NCBI GenBank assembly: GCA_963580245.1 | Contig: CAUZJO010000026.1 | Location: 1 to 37,575 of the forward strand | Length of the DNA stretch: 37,575 nucleotides | Source of the DNA: CAUZJO01 sp963580245 | Lineage (GTDB): Bacteria; Sumerlaeota; Sumerlaeia; MVZB01 | Direction of reading: 5' to 3' | In this document: piece after piece, positions 8,122 to 15,675 of the stretch | Layout: each line of letters begins with the position of its first letter | How positions within the stretch are numbered: the first letter of the stretch is position 1 | The notes under the pieces: generated by a model | What the model was told of the DNA's origin: nothing | The model's database searches: none | What the model saw: only the letters and a program-made list of their open reading frames with translations | Position numbers and translations under genes: made by a program

Positions 8122-9573
8122 TTATGCGAAAAAATTCCAGAGCGCCGGAATTGCCAAGCCGACGAGGAAAGTTCCCGCGATCACGGTGAGGACCAGCAAT
8201 GATCGCCGCATCCGAAAAGCCTTAGGCAAAAAGCGCCGTTCGGTCCAGATCATCGCAAAACACCACAACCCGCACGTCAACACCCCTCCCACGATCGCGG
8301 GAAGCGTCACCAGCTTGATTGGATCGTCCACCGTCCACAGCAAGATCAGGCCGCCCACGCCGCAATAAAGCAACACGGGCAAGCGCACCTGCTTCTCCGG
8401 CATCTCTCGGATGCGCCGGCTGAGCGGGGCCAGGCATTCGTAGGTTGTCCGCGTGTAGATTTCATAAGCACCGTAAATTGTCCCGAGAAAAGCGGCCAAG
8501 ACGCCAATCTGATAAAGGTAAAGCAGCGATGGGTGAATTTTTGTCAGGAAAGCGGCTTGATGGACAAGCACATCGCGCCCCTCCGGCGCCAAATGGGCCT
8601 GATGCAGAATCGCCGCGCCCAAGGCGTAAAAGCAGACGGTGAAAATAAGCACGCACGAAAAGCTGACGCCCACGTCGATCTTGGCCGCCCGCAGCCAGAC
8701 CCTGCCGCGCTTCACGTTATCTTCGTTTATCTCGATCGGGAGCAACTCCCCCTTCTTCCCCAATTCAGGCGTCGGCTCTTGCGAACGTTTCAGTCCCAGC
8801 GCGCCCCATTTCTTTTCCCTCAGGCAGCCGATATACCCGATATAATCGTACGAGCCGCCACCGATCGCGCCGAGGTACGTGACCATTTCGACCCAAGGCG
8901 ATCTGATCGCGATCTTGGGATAGTCGCTCTTGATCCAATCCTGATAATCGGGAACGACGGGAACGATTGTGCCCATAAACGCCGCCACCCAATCGGGCCG
9001 ACTGACGAAAGTTGCCAATATGATGCTGAACAGCAGCAGGCCGACAATAACGGTCTGGACCCTTTCCAAAGCGCCGTAGCTCTGAACCCACGTAAGGGTA
9101 ACCGCCGCCACGATCGTGATCGTTCCCCAGATCCGCGCCATCCGGTCGAAGTACTCCTTGTCCTCCGATTCGGCAACGTGAAAGACCCAGTTGATCAACT
9201 GTCCGACAAAGCGCGGCAACGCCGCCAGCCAGAACGGAAAACAGGCCAGACTCAGAAGGCCGATGAGGATCGGGACCCAATTTTTCGGACCGGGCAGATG
9301 GGCCCAGTGCGCCATTGGGTGCGCGCCAGTCAGCGTGATGTAGCGCGCCGCGGTGTAGACTTGGACGCCCTTCAGGAGCGTCCCGCCCACGAAACACCAC
9401 AACAGCGTATAACCAAAGACCGCCCCCCCGCGCGAAGCGAACAGCGTTTCCCCGCTGCCGATCGTCACCGAGGCGATAATCGCCCCCGCCCCGAAAAACC
9501 GGATCAGCCGCCACGTCGGCTTGCCCTGGAGTTCGGCGGGTGGGGGCGGGTATTGGATGGGTTCCTGGGGCAT
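8122..9573 (-). CDS. Nramp-like metal transporter lacking the DPGN motif
   Basis: A polytopic membrane protein of 483 residues with about 11-12 predicted helices. The N-terminal region FFGAGAIIASVTIGSGETLF aligns with helix 1 of the Nramp family, where canonical members have DPGN; here the position reads IGSGE. The usual helix 6 MPH motif is also absent; the matching region is probably AIGGGSYDYIGYIGCLREKK. Later helices such as VLLYCGVGGLILLWTV and LLVLTVIAGTFLVGL are clear. Nramp proteins import divalent metals (Mn, Fe) with protons; loss of the metal-binding residues suggests another substrate or ion coupling. The ATG start at 9573 lies 31 bp after the cyclase stop, so the two are probably co-transcribed. 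Confidence 0.75.
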   Translation of the reverse strand: MPQEPIQYPPPPAELQGKPTWRLIRFFGAGAIIASVTIGSGETLFASRGGAVFGYTLLWCFVGGTLLKGVQVYTAARYITLTGAHPMAHWAHLPGPKNWVPILIGLLSLACFPFWLAALPRFVGQLINWVFHVAESEDKEYFDRMARIWGTITIVAAVTLTWVQSYGALERVQTVIVGLLLFSIILATFVSRPDWVAAFMGTIVPVVPDYQDWIKSDYPKIAIRSPWVEMVTYLGAIGGGSYDYIGYIGCLREKKWGALGLKRSQEPTPELGKKGELLPIEINEDNVKRGRVWLRAAKIDVGVSFSCVLIFTVCFYALGAAILHQAHLAPEGRDVLVHQAAFLTKIHPSLLYLYQIGVLAAFLGTIYGAYEIYTRTTYECLAPLSRRIREMPEKQVRLPVLLYCGVGGLILLWTVDDPIKLVTLPAIVGGVLTCGLWCFAMIWTERRFLPKAFRMRRSLLVLTVIAGTFLVGLAIPALWNFFA

Positions 9574-9604
9574 CGGGTGTTGGGTTCCTCGGGGCCGGAG
9601 ATGA

Positions 9605-10639
9605 TCAGCGAATCGCGATCGGGCGCATCGTAAATCCGGCTGTCGTGCCGCGGATTTTGTTCACCAATCCGACGTAACAGAATTCGTAAGCCTTGTCGCG
9701 CGCCAGGTCCTCGAGGTAATGGAACTCGGCGATGTGGACGCCCTGCTCGATCAGCAAGTAATCGTGGCTGGGCATGAAACTCTCGGCGCCTTCGGGGGCG
9801 GGCCAGCGCTGATAGCCCGATGTGTCGCTGCCGACCATGATCGCGCCGTTTTCTTCGATAAGGAACTTGGTCGCCTCCATGATCATGCCCGCCGAGTCGT
9901 GTTCGGCGATCTTCTCATGGTCGCTGCCGTTTTCGCCCCAGTAGCGCAGCGTGCCGGTGCGGACCAGGACGGTGTCGCCGGGCCGCAACGAAACACCCTG
10001 CCATTCCAGCGTGTTTTTCACGTCTTCGACCGTGATGCCGTAATGGCCGGGCAAGGCGTCCAGGCCCTTGTAGCCCGCCACGTCGATGAGCACGCCACGC
10101 GTCACGATGGGGGGGATCGAAACCGCATCGCATTTGCGCACGCCCCAGTTGCCGCCCCATTCCGCCTCGGTGAATCCGTTATACCAGTGGTTGTCGTCGC
10201 CGGTGGTGGCGTGCCCCAGAGCATCGATCTGGGTGGCGACGTTGTCGTTGATGAACAGCGCGCAGCTATGCCAGGCAGTGCGGGCGGGGTTGTCGTGGGC
10301 GGCGAAATCCTTCTGGCGCTTGACCCCCTCGGGCGAACGGAACGTCATGATCTCGCCGGGGCTGTGTCCGGGCCATTTGAAGCTGTCCCGGTCATAGGCG
10401 ATTCCCAAGTCATAAACCTTCCCCTTGCCCACGAGTTGCACGGCCGAAAGGACCGACTCGTTGGACATCGCGTTGAGGGCGCCCACCTCGTCATCAGGCC
10501 CCCACACCCAGCCCCAACCTTTCCCCGGAGTCCACCCCGGGATTGAAGGCGAATCCCCCTCCTGGGCATCCAGCCATTGAACGGCCCACAACCCGATCAC
10601 GGTCGCGGCCACAATCCAACCGATGCTTGATCGTTTCAT
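9605..10639 (-). CDS. Secreted cyclase-family hydrolase (kynurenine formamidase-like)
   Basis: The preferred start is ATG 10639 (MKRSSIGW), preceded by GGGAGCC and followed by a hydrophobic signal sequence ending near LDAQ. The mature part is a cyclase/formamidase fold: GPDDEVGALNAMS, KVYDLGIAYD, then TQIDALGHATTGDDNHWYNG, RGVLIDVAGYKG, LRPGDTVLVRTG and a C-terminal EFHYLEDLARDKAYEF stretch. In most members the metal site reads HxGTHxDxxxH; here the first half reads NVATQIDALGH, with Gln in place of the second His, a variant also found in some cyclase families. It probably hydrolyses an amide or lactone outside the cytoplasm. It heads a minus-strand set followed by the transporter and the kinase. 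About 40 in-frame upstream codons to 10759 lack a ribosome site and look non-coding. Confidence 0.8.
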   Translation of the reverse strand: MKRSSIGWIVAATVIGLWAVQWLDAQEGDSPSIPGWTPGKGWGWVWGPDDEVGALNAMSNESVLSAVQLVGKGKVYDLGIAYDRDSFKWPGHSPGEIMTFRSPEGVKRQKDFAAHDNPARTAWHSCALFINDNVATQIDALGHATTGDDNHWYNGFTEAEWGGNWGVRKCDAVSIPPIVTRGVLIDVAGYKGLDALPGHYGITVEDVKNTLEWQGVSLRPGDTVLVRTGTLRYWGENGSDHEKIAEHDSAGMIMEATKFLIEENGAIMVGSDTSGYQRWPAPEGAESFMPSHDYLLIEQGVHIAEFHYLEDLARDKAYEFCYVGLVNKIRGTTAGFTMRPIAIR

Positions 10640-11040
10640 CCCGAGGCTCCCTTCGTTAATTCTGCTATTGTTTGCAGTCTTCCGCCCAGTCCCACTCTGA
10701 GAACCCCGCTTGCCCGCGGGGCCTCGAGGCCCGACCGAATATCCGCATGGCCGACCCAATACAAATCCGATGAAACACTGGAATATACAGGGTTAGCGGC
10801 ACGTACGTCATGTAAATTCGACCCGAAACATTCACAAAAGCTTTTCCATCGAAGGCGACAGTGGTTTGATTATAACCGCCTGATTCGAAGAGGGCAATGA
10901 TTATTTCCGGCCCTTTTTCCCCTGGGGCGCATCTCAACGGATTCGCGAGATGCACCCTGGCGGCGATGGATCAGCCATATTTCCTGGAAATCAATTTCGG
11001 AAGGGTATAGGGTGCCCAACCTAACTACCGTGTAGCCTGG
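10640..11040. other. Non-coding region between cyclase and oxidoreductase remnant
   Basis: Some 400 bp with no convincing gene in any frame. It must carry the promoter of the cyclase group on the minus strand. Frames on both strands are short and have no family resemblance. Together with the truncated oxidoreductase that follows, it looks like an old deletion scar. Confidence 0.4.
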
Positions 11041-11232
11041 ATGGGTGGCATGGGTCCGAGTTCGTCTGAACACAAACTGCGTTTTGGCCTTGTGGGGACG
11101 GGTGTGATCGTTCGCGATTACCACGTGCAAGCGTTGCTGCGCAATCCCCGCGTCGAAGTCGCCGCCGCCGCCAACCTGCACCCCAAGCCGCTCGATGACA
11201 TGGCGGGTTGCTTCAAGATCCCCAAGGAATAA
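11041..11232 (+). pseudogene. N-terminal remnant of a Gfo/Idh/MocA oxidoreductase
   Basis: The 63 codons encode the start of an NAD(P)-binding Rossmann fold: KLRFGLVGTGVIVRDYHVQA (GxGxxx dinucleotide motif), then LLRNPRVEVAAAANLHPKPL and CFKIPKE. A full-length member has about 350-400 residues, so most of the gene is missing. TAA at 11230-11232 follows KIPKE; the same frame continues QITDENLLTH, which is what normally follows in this family (GIPKxYxxTDYxELL), so the stop probably replaced a Tyr codon. Homology then ends and the start of the TolB-like gene at 11243 is embedded in the remnant. The gene is dead by truncation. Confidence 0.72.
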
Positions 11233-11242
11233 CAGATTACCG

Positions 11243-12376
11243 ATGAGAATCTGCTTACTCATATGCTCATCTTTCGGGCTGGCAGCCTGGCTTTGTTTCC
11301 CGGGCTTGGCCGACGAGAAATCCGAAGCGCCGGTCGCAGAGCGTGACGAATCCGAACTCCTCGCACGCATCCACCGGATCACGTACGAAGGCCGCCGCGG
11401 GGGCGAGGGGTATTTTTCGACCGATGGAAAACGCCTGGTCTTCCAGAGCGAACGCGATTCGGACAATCCGTTCTATCAAATCTATCTCATGGATTTGACA
11501 ACGGGCGACGTCAAGCGCATTTCCACGGGCGTCGGCAAGACGACCTGTTCATTTATCAACCCCACCGCCCCCCAAATCATGTTCGCCTCCACGCATCACG
11601 ACCCAATCAGCTACCAATACCAGGCCGAGGAACTTCAGCGGCGCGAGAGCGGCGAGGAGCGTCGCTACGCCTGGGATTACGACCCGGAGTTCGACATCCA
11701 TACGTTCAACACGGAATCCGGAGAGTACACACGCCTGACCCGGACCCGCGGCTACGATGCCGAAGGGGCCTATTCGCCCGACGGCCGGCTGATCGTGTTT
11801 ACCTCGACGCGCGACGCCTACAACCGCGAGTTGAGCGAGGCGGAGCAGGCGCGGCTCGACTCCGACCCTTCCTATTTCGCCGAGATCACCATCATGAACG
11901 CCGATGGGTCCGATCCGCGCCGCCTGACTCACGTCCCTGGCTACGACGGCGGCCCGTTCTTCTCACCCGACGGCCAACGCATCGTCTGGCGGCGGTTCGA
12001 CGAAGACGGCGTGATCGCGGACGTGTGGACCATGAATGTCGACGGCGCCGACGCGCGCCAAATCACCGATTTCCAGTCGATGAGCTGGGCCCCCTATTAT
12101 CATCCCTCCAGCGAGTACATCTTTTTCGCTTCTAATAAACACGGCTTCAGCAACTTCGAGCTGTTCATTGTCGATGTCCAAGGCCGCAAAGAGCCGGTCC
12201 GCGTCACCACCACCGACGGATTCGACGGTCTCCCCGTCCCCTCGCCCGACGGTCGCAAGTTGGCCTGGACGTCCAACCGGCATGGGGGCAAGGGGCAGAT
12301 CTACATGGCCGATTGGAACCACGAGCGGGCCTTGGAACTCCTGGAGGTCGCTCCGCCGCGCAATCCCGAGCGTTAA
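11243..12376 (+). CDS. Secreted TolB-like beta-propeller protein
   Basis: ATG 11243 opens a clear signal peptide (MRICLLICSSFGLAAWLCF, cleavage near GLA-DEK). The rest is a six- or seven-bladed propeller with repeated blade motifs: GEGYFSTDGKRLVFQSERD, GAYSPDGRLIVFTSTRD, GGPFFSPDGQRIVWRRFDED and VPSPDGRKLAWTSNRHGGKG. Such WD40/PD40 propellers occur in TolB and in the N-terminal domain of prolyl oligopeptidases; here there is no hydrolase domain, so a binding role at the cell surface or in the periplasm is likeliest. An AAGGAA sequence sits about 16 bp upstream, a long spacing. An upstream in-frame extension to 11195 reads through the oxidoreductase remnant and is unlikely. Stop TAA at 12374-12376, convergent with the broken pseudopilin. 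Confidence 0.8.
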   Translation: MRICLLICSSFGLAAWLCFPGLADEKSEAPVAERDESELLARIHRITYEGRRGGEGYFSTDGKRLVFQSERDSDNPFYQIYLMDLTTGDVKRISTGVGKTTCSFINPTAPQIMFASTHHDPISYQYQAEELQRRESGEERRYAWDYDPEFDIHTFNTESGEYTRLTRTRGYDAEGAYSPDGRLIVFTSTRDAYNRELSEAEQARLDSDPSYFAEITIMNADGSDPRRLTHVPGYDGGPFFSPDGQRIVWRRFDEDGVIADVWTMNVDGADARQITDFQSMSWAPYYHPSSEYIFFASNKHGFSNFELFIVDVQGRKEPVRVTTTDGFDGLPVPSPDGRKLAWTSNRHGGKGQIYMADWNHERALELLEVAPPRNPER

Positions 12377-12422
12377 AACGCCAAGCCGGACACCCCGAAT
12401 GGCGCCGACGCAAGCCGTCCGT

Positions 12423-13064
12423 TTATCGCAAATTCATCGGCATCAGGCCCGCCGTATCATAATACCAGATGTCTCCCAGGCTGACCGTCCCGTTGGTTGG
12501 ATCGTAAAAGGGTTCCTCGCCGGGGATATAAGGCAGCAGGTCCGGACCCATCGTCTGCAACGAATACAGGTATGTGTTATACCTATCGAGAAAATATTTT
12601 ATTCACTGAGGACCCATGCCAAAAACGAAAGCCGATTTAAACCTCGGAGAAGACCTGCGATAAAACAAACTCGCCCAAAAGACGTCGTGAGAATAGTTAT
12701 GGGGCCTGCGTGTCTTATATTGGTTGGTGTTGAAAGTATCAATCGGGACCGACGTGAGATAAGCGATCGGATGGGTCAACACCCGACCGATGCCATGTTG
12801 TTCTCCGTCAAAATCTTCCCAACGCAGAAACTCCCCCGTGCCGGGGTTTCCCGTGTCGCTCAGAAAAGGCACGAAATTCCAGTCCGCTTGATAAGCGTCG
12901 ATCGCGATGACGCAAGTGCGCAGATCGGCGAGGGTTCGGGAAACTTTTGCCCGGGTTTGAGCTTCCAGGAAATTGGGAACCGCGATCGCCGCCAGAATCG
13001 CGATAATCGCGACAACGATCAAAAGCTCGATGAGCGTAAATGCCCGATGATCGATTTCTTTCAT
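12423..13064 (-). pseudogene. Type II pseudopilin-like protein, interrupted by in-frame TGA
   Basis: ATG 13064 follows a good ribosome site (GGGAGG). The product begins MKEIDHRAFTLIELLIVVA, a prepilin N-methylation motif with Ala rather than Gly before the mature Phe, then FLEAQTRAKVSRTLADLRT, typical of pseudopilins in Planctomycetes-like phyla. At 12603-12605 a TGA stops the frame after FVFGMGPQ. The same frame continues for 59 more codons and keeps recognisable family content: TMGPDLLPYIPGEEPFYDPT, NGTVSLGDIWYY, and a natural TAA at 12423-12425. GPD and YDPTNGT-SxGDI are the usual C-terminal motifs, so the full protein would have about 213 residues and the TGA is probably a mutated sense codon, for instance TGG. 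Such proteins are exported by type II secretion or type IV pilus-like machinery and form surface fibres. The truncated 153-residue form may still be made. Confidence 0.72.
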
Positions 13065-13279
13065 GGTTCAGCCTCCCTTTGGGATCGTGTCATGAATCAG
13101 AAAAGGATGAGGTCCCAATCGAACCTCCCACCATGACGGTAGCCAATATGCCTCGCGCCCAGAGCGACGGATCCCGATAGGCCGGGACTCAGATTCGAGA
13201 ATTAAAGCTGGACATGGACGCTCACATTCCAAGAATCTAACGGGAACCGAAACTCCCAGGCCAACGGTTGATCACCAAC

Positions 13280-15115
13280 ATGTCGCGACCCACCTCCCGC
13301 TCCAAAATGCTCCGTCCAGTCCCCGCGCTTTGGATGATCCTCCTCGGCGCCGTGCTCAACGTCGCGCGCGCCGACACGCGTCGTCACATCGAATACCTGG
13401 CCTCCGAGGCGCTCGAGGGGCGCCTGACGGGGACCGAGGGCGAACGTCTGGCGGCTGATTATTTGGTGAATGAACTCAAGGCGATCGGCGCGCGGCCTCT
13501 GCCCGGGGCGGATGATTTCACGCATCCCTTCGAATTCACCGCCGGCATGGACGACGCGGGCTCGAGTATCCGGATCGATGGCCCCGATGGTTCCTCGACC
13601 TGGGAAGACGACCCCGCGACGATTTCCGGACTCTCTTTCTCGGACACGGCGGCCGTCGAAGGCCCGGTCGTCTTCGCCGGTTATGGCCTCAAACTGCCCG
13701 AGTCCGCCGAGATCGCCTACGATAGTTTTGTCGGCCTGGACGTCAAGGACAAGATCGTCCTCATCCTGCGCTACTTTCCCGAAGAGACCGAGGATGACTT
13801 GCGACGCGCGCTGGCTCGCTATTCCGGCCTGCGCTACAAGGCCAAACACGCCCGCGACGCCGGCGCCAGGGGCTTGCTGGTCGTCGCCGGACCCAACTCG
13901 CCCCACGCCGGCGAGACCGTGCCGATGTCGTTCGATACCGCCGTGGCCGGCTCGGGCATTGTCGCCGCGAGCATCAACAGCGAGATCGCCGACGCCCTGC
14001 TCGATGCCGCCGGCGCGAAACCCTTGGCCCAATTACAGACCGATCTCGACGGCGGCAACCCCCACGTCCAGGGCTTTGAGTTGTCGGGCGCCTCGGTCGG
14101 ACTGGACGTGAAGATCGACCGCCAAAAGAAGACGGGTAGGAGCGTCGTCGGCTACCTCCCCGCCACCGACCCAAACACCACGAGTCCGTTGAACGAGGAA
14201 GCCATCATCATCGGGGCGCACTTTGATCATCTCGGCCGGGGCGCCGGCGGCGACTCGCTGGCGCGCGAGAGCGAGACCGACCAGATACACTTCGGCGCCG
14301 ACGACAACGCCAGCGGCGTGGCCGCCGTCCTCGAGGTCGCCAAGCACTACGCCCAGGCCGCCCGCCGCCGCCCGCTGATCGCCGCCTTCTGGTCGGGCGA
14401 GGAACTGGGTTTGCTCGGTTCGGCCGACTTCGCCGCCGCCGCGCCGGTCTCGCTCGACCGCGTCGCCGCCTATATCAACTTCGACATGGTGGGACGCATG
14501 GAAGATAATCGGCTCAGCCTCCAGGGCGTCGGCAGCAGCCCCGTCTGGAAGCGGCTGATCGAACGCTGCAACGTCCCGGTCGGGTTCGATATCGCCCTCA
14601 ACTCGGACCCCTATAACCCGACCGATTCGAGCACGTTTTACCAGGCGGGAGTTCCCGTCCTGCATTTCTTCACCGGCGCGCACGAAGACTACCACCGCCC
14701 GACCGATACCGCGGACAAGATCAATTACGCCGACCTCGAACGCATCATTCACTTCACTGAGCGGTTGGTCACGCGCTTGATGGAGCTCGACGACCGTCCC
14801 CAATACGCCAAGGTAACCCCCGACACGACCCAGACCATGAGCCGCTCCGGAATCCGCGCCTTTACGGGAACGATCCCGGATTACACGGCCGAGGTCGAGG
14901 GCCTGCAACTGAGCGGGGTGATCGAAGGCGGCCCCGCCGCCACGGTCGGCCTCCAGGGCGAAGACATCATCGTCGAGTTCGGCGGCCATCAAATCGCCAA
15001 TATTTACGACTACACCTTCGCCCTGGAAACGGTGAAAATCGGCGAGCCGGTTAAGGTCGTGTTCCTGCGCGACGGCGAGCGCCATGAGACGACCATCACC
15101 CCCACCGCCCGATAA
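13280..15115 (+). CDS. Secreted M28-family zinc aminopeptidase with PDZ domain
   Basis: A signal peptide (LRPVPALWMILLGAVLNVAR) precedes HIEYLASEALEGRLTGTEGE, the usual opening of M28 peptidases. A PA-like insert spans about residues 100-250. The zinc ligands are visible in order: IIIGAHFDHLGRG (His), HFGADDNASGVAAVLE (bridging Asp), AAFWSGEELGLLGSADF (catalytic Glu and ligand Glu), NFDMVGRM (Asp) and GAHEDYHRPTDTADKINY (His). A PDZ domain closes the protein, residues about 510-610, with SGVIEGGPAATVGLQGEDII. It should remove N-terminal residues from peptides in the periplasm or outside. I chose ATG 13280; TTG 13268 and ATG 13307 are in frame. No clear ribosome site is visible. It is divergent from the pseudopilin across about 215 bp. 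Confidence 0.88.
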   Translation: MSRPTSRSKMLRPVPALWMILLGAVLNVARADTRRHIEYLASEALEGRLTGTEGERLAADYLVNELKAIGARPLPGADDFTHPFEFTAGMDDAGSSIRIDGPDGSSTWEDDPATISGLSFSDTAAVEGPVVFAGYGLKLPESAEIAYDSFVGLDVKDKIVLILRYFPEETEDDLRRALARYSGLRYKAKHARDAGARGLLVVAGPNSPHAGETVPMSFDTAVAGSGIVAASINSEIADALLDAAGAKPLAQLQTDLDGGNPHVQGFELSGASVGLDVKIDRQKKTGRSVVGYLPATDPNTTSPLNEEAIIIGAHFDHLGRGAGGDSLARESETDQIHFGADDNASGVAAVLEVAKHYAQAARRRPLIAAFWSGEELGLLGSADFAAAAPVSLDRVAAYINFDMVGRMEDNRLSLQGVGSSPVWKRLIERCNVPVGFDIALNSDPYNPTDSSTFYQAGVPVLHFFTGAHEDYHRPTDTADKINYADLERIIHFTERLVTRLMELDDRPQYAKVTPDTTQTMSRSGIRAFTGTIPDYTAEVEGLQLSGVIEGGPAATVGLQGEDIIVEFGGHQIANIYDYTFALETVKIGEPVKVVFLRDGERHETTITPTAR

Positions 15116-15175
15116 AATTCCCCCTGCGACCCAATAAAACCGCCACCCGCCCCGTTTGGCTTGATAGAGGGAGTC

Positions 15176-15349
15176 ATGAGTCGGGATGACGACGAACTCA
15201 TCGCCCAATATTTGAAAGGAGACGTTTCGGCATTCGAGCGGCTCCACGATCGCTATGCGGGGCGGCTGTTTGGCTTTCTGGCCTCGCTCGGCGGCGGGGG
15301 GGACAAGTTCTCCCCCTCCCCACTTGGAACCAACGGTGACCGAAGATGA
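15176..15349 (+). pseudogene. N-terminal fragment of an ECF sigma factor
   Basis: ATG 15176, preceded by GAGGGAG, starts SRDDDELIAQYLKGDVSAF and continues to LHDRYAGRLFGFLASLGG, which is region 2.1 of an ECF sigma factor. Homology stops at a run of seven G (15295-15301), after which the frame reads unrelated sequence to a stop at 15349. Regions 2.2 to 4 are absent from the next several hundred bases in all frames, so this is a truncation rather than a simple frameshift. The surviving peptide lacks the -10 recognition helix and region 4 and cannot act as a sigma factor. Confidence 0.7.
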
Positions 15350-15446
15350 GAAGAACGAGTTAGACGGGATCAAGGCGCATCTGGATAACTTCGCCGAGGA
15401 GTTGCGCGAGATCATGCGCGAAGAGCCGACGCGCGGAAAATTTTAG
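15336..15446 (+). CDS. Small charged ORF, uncertain
   Basis: GTG 15336 opens 36 codons (VTEDEKNELDGIKAHLDNFA followed by EELREIMREEPTRGKF) ending in TAG. The peptide is acidic, probably one amphipathic helix, with GC-rich third positions like its neighbours. It begins inside the tail of the sigma fragment. It may be the end of a deleted gene or a genuine small protein. A minus-strand frame overlaps it. I recognise no family. Confidence 0.25.
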   Translation: MTEDEKNELDGIKAHLDNFAEELREIMREEPTRGKF

Positions 15447-15540
15447 AGAGGTCCATCTTCTCGAATTCCGCGCCTTTGATCGCTCCAAGGAAATCCGTAA
15501 ACTCCCCGCCGGGGAAAGACTTTGCCTCGCATTCGATCAA
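15412..15540 (-). other. Short minus-strand frame, possible gene remnant
   Basis: From TTG 15540 a 42-codon frame reads LIECEAKSFPGGEFTDFLGA then IKGAEFEKMDLSKIFR and stops at TGA 15412-15414. The composition is protein-like, with a plausible helix-turn pattern. There is no ribosome site and the frame may extend upstream without a start codon. It overlaps the 36-codon frame on plus; at most one is likely to be real. I know no family for it; it could be the 3' end of a deleted gene. Confidence 0.2.
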
Positions 15541-15675
15541 CCGGTCCCCTATAATCCCCGTTGATGGAAATTGATTGAGCCGGCGGTCAGACGCGGCCCG
15601 CGCGTGGCTCGCGTCGGCTCCAGGCGGTTCGGTTCAGCCCCACGACGCCATTCCCCCCAACCCCGAGGTGATCCC

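Noticed and set aside
13202..15415. Long minus-strand frames antisense to the M28 peptidase
   Set aside because: They mirror the peptidase codons; all catalytic motifs are on the plus strand.
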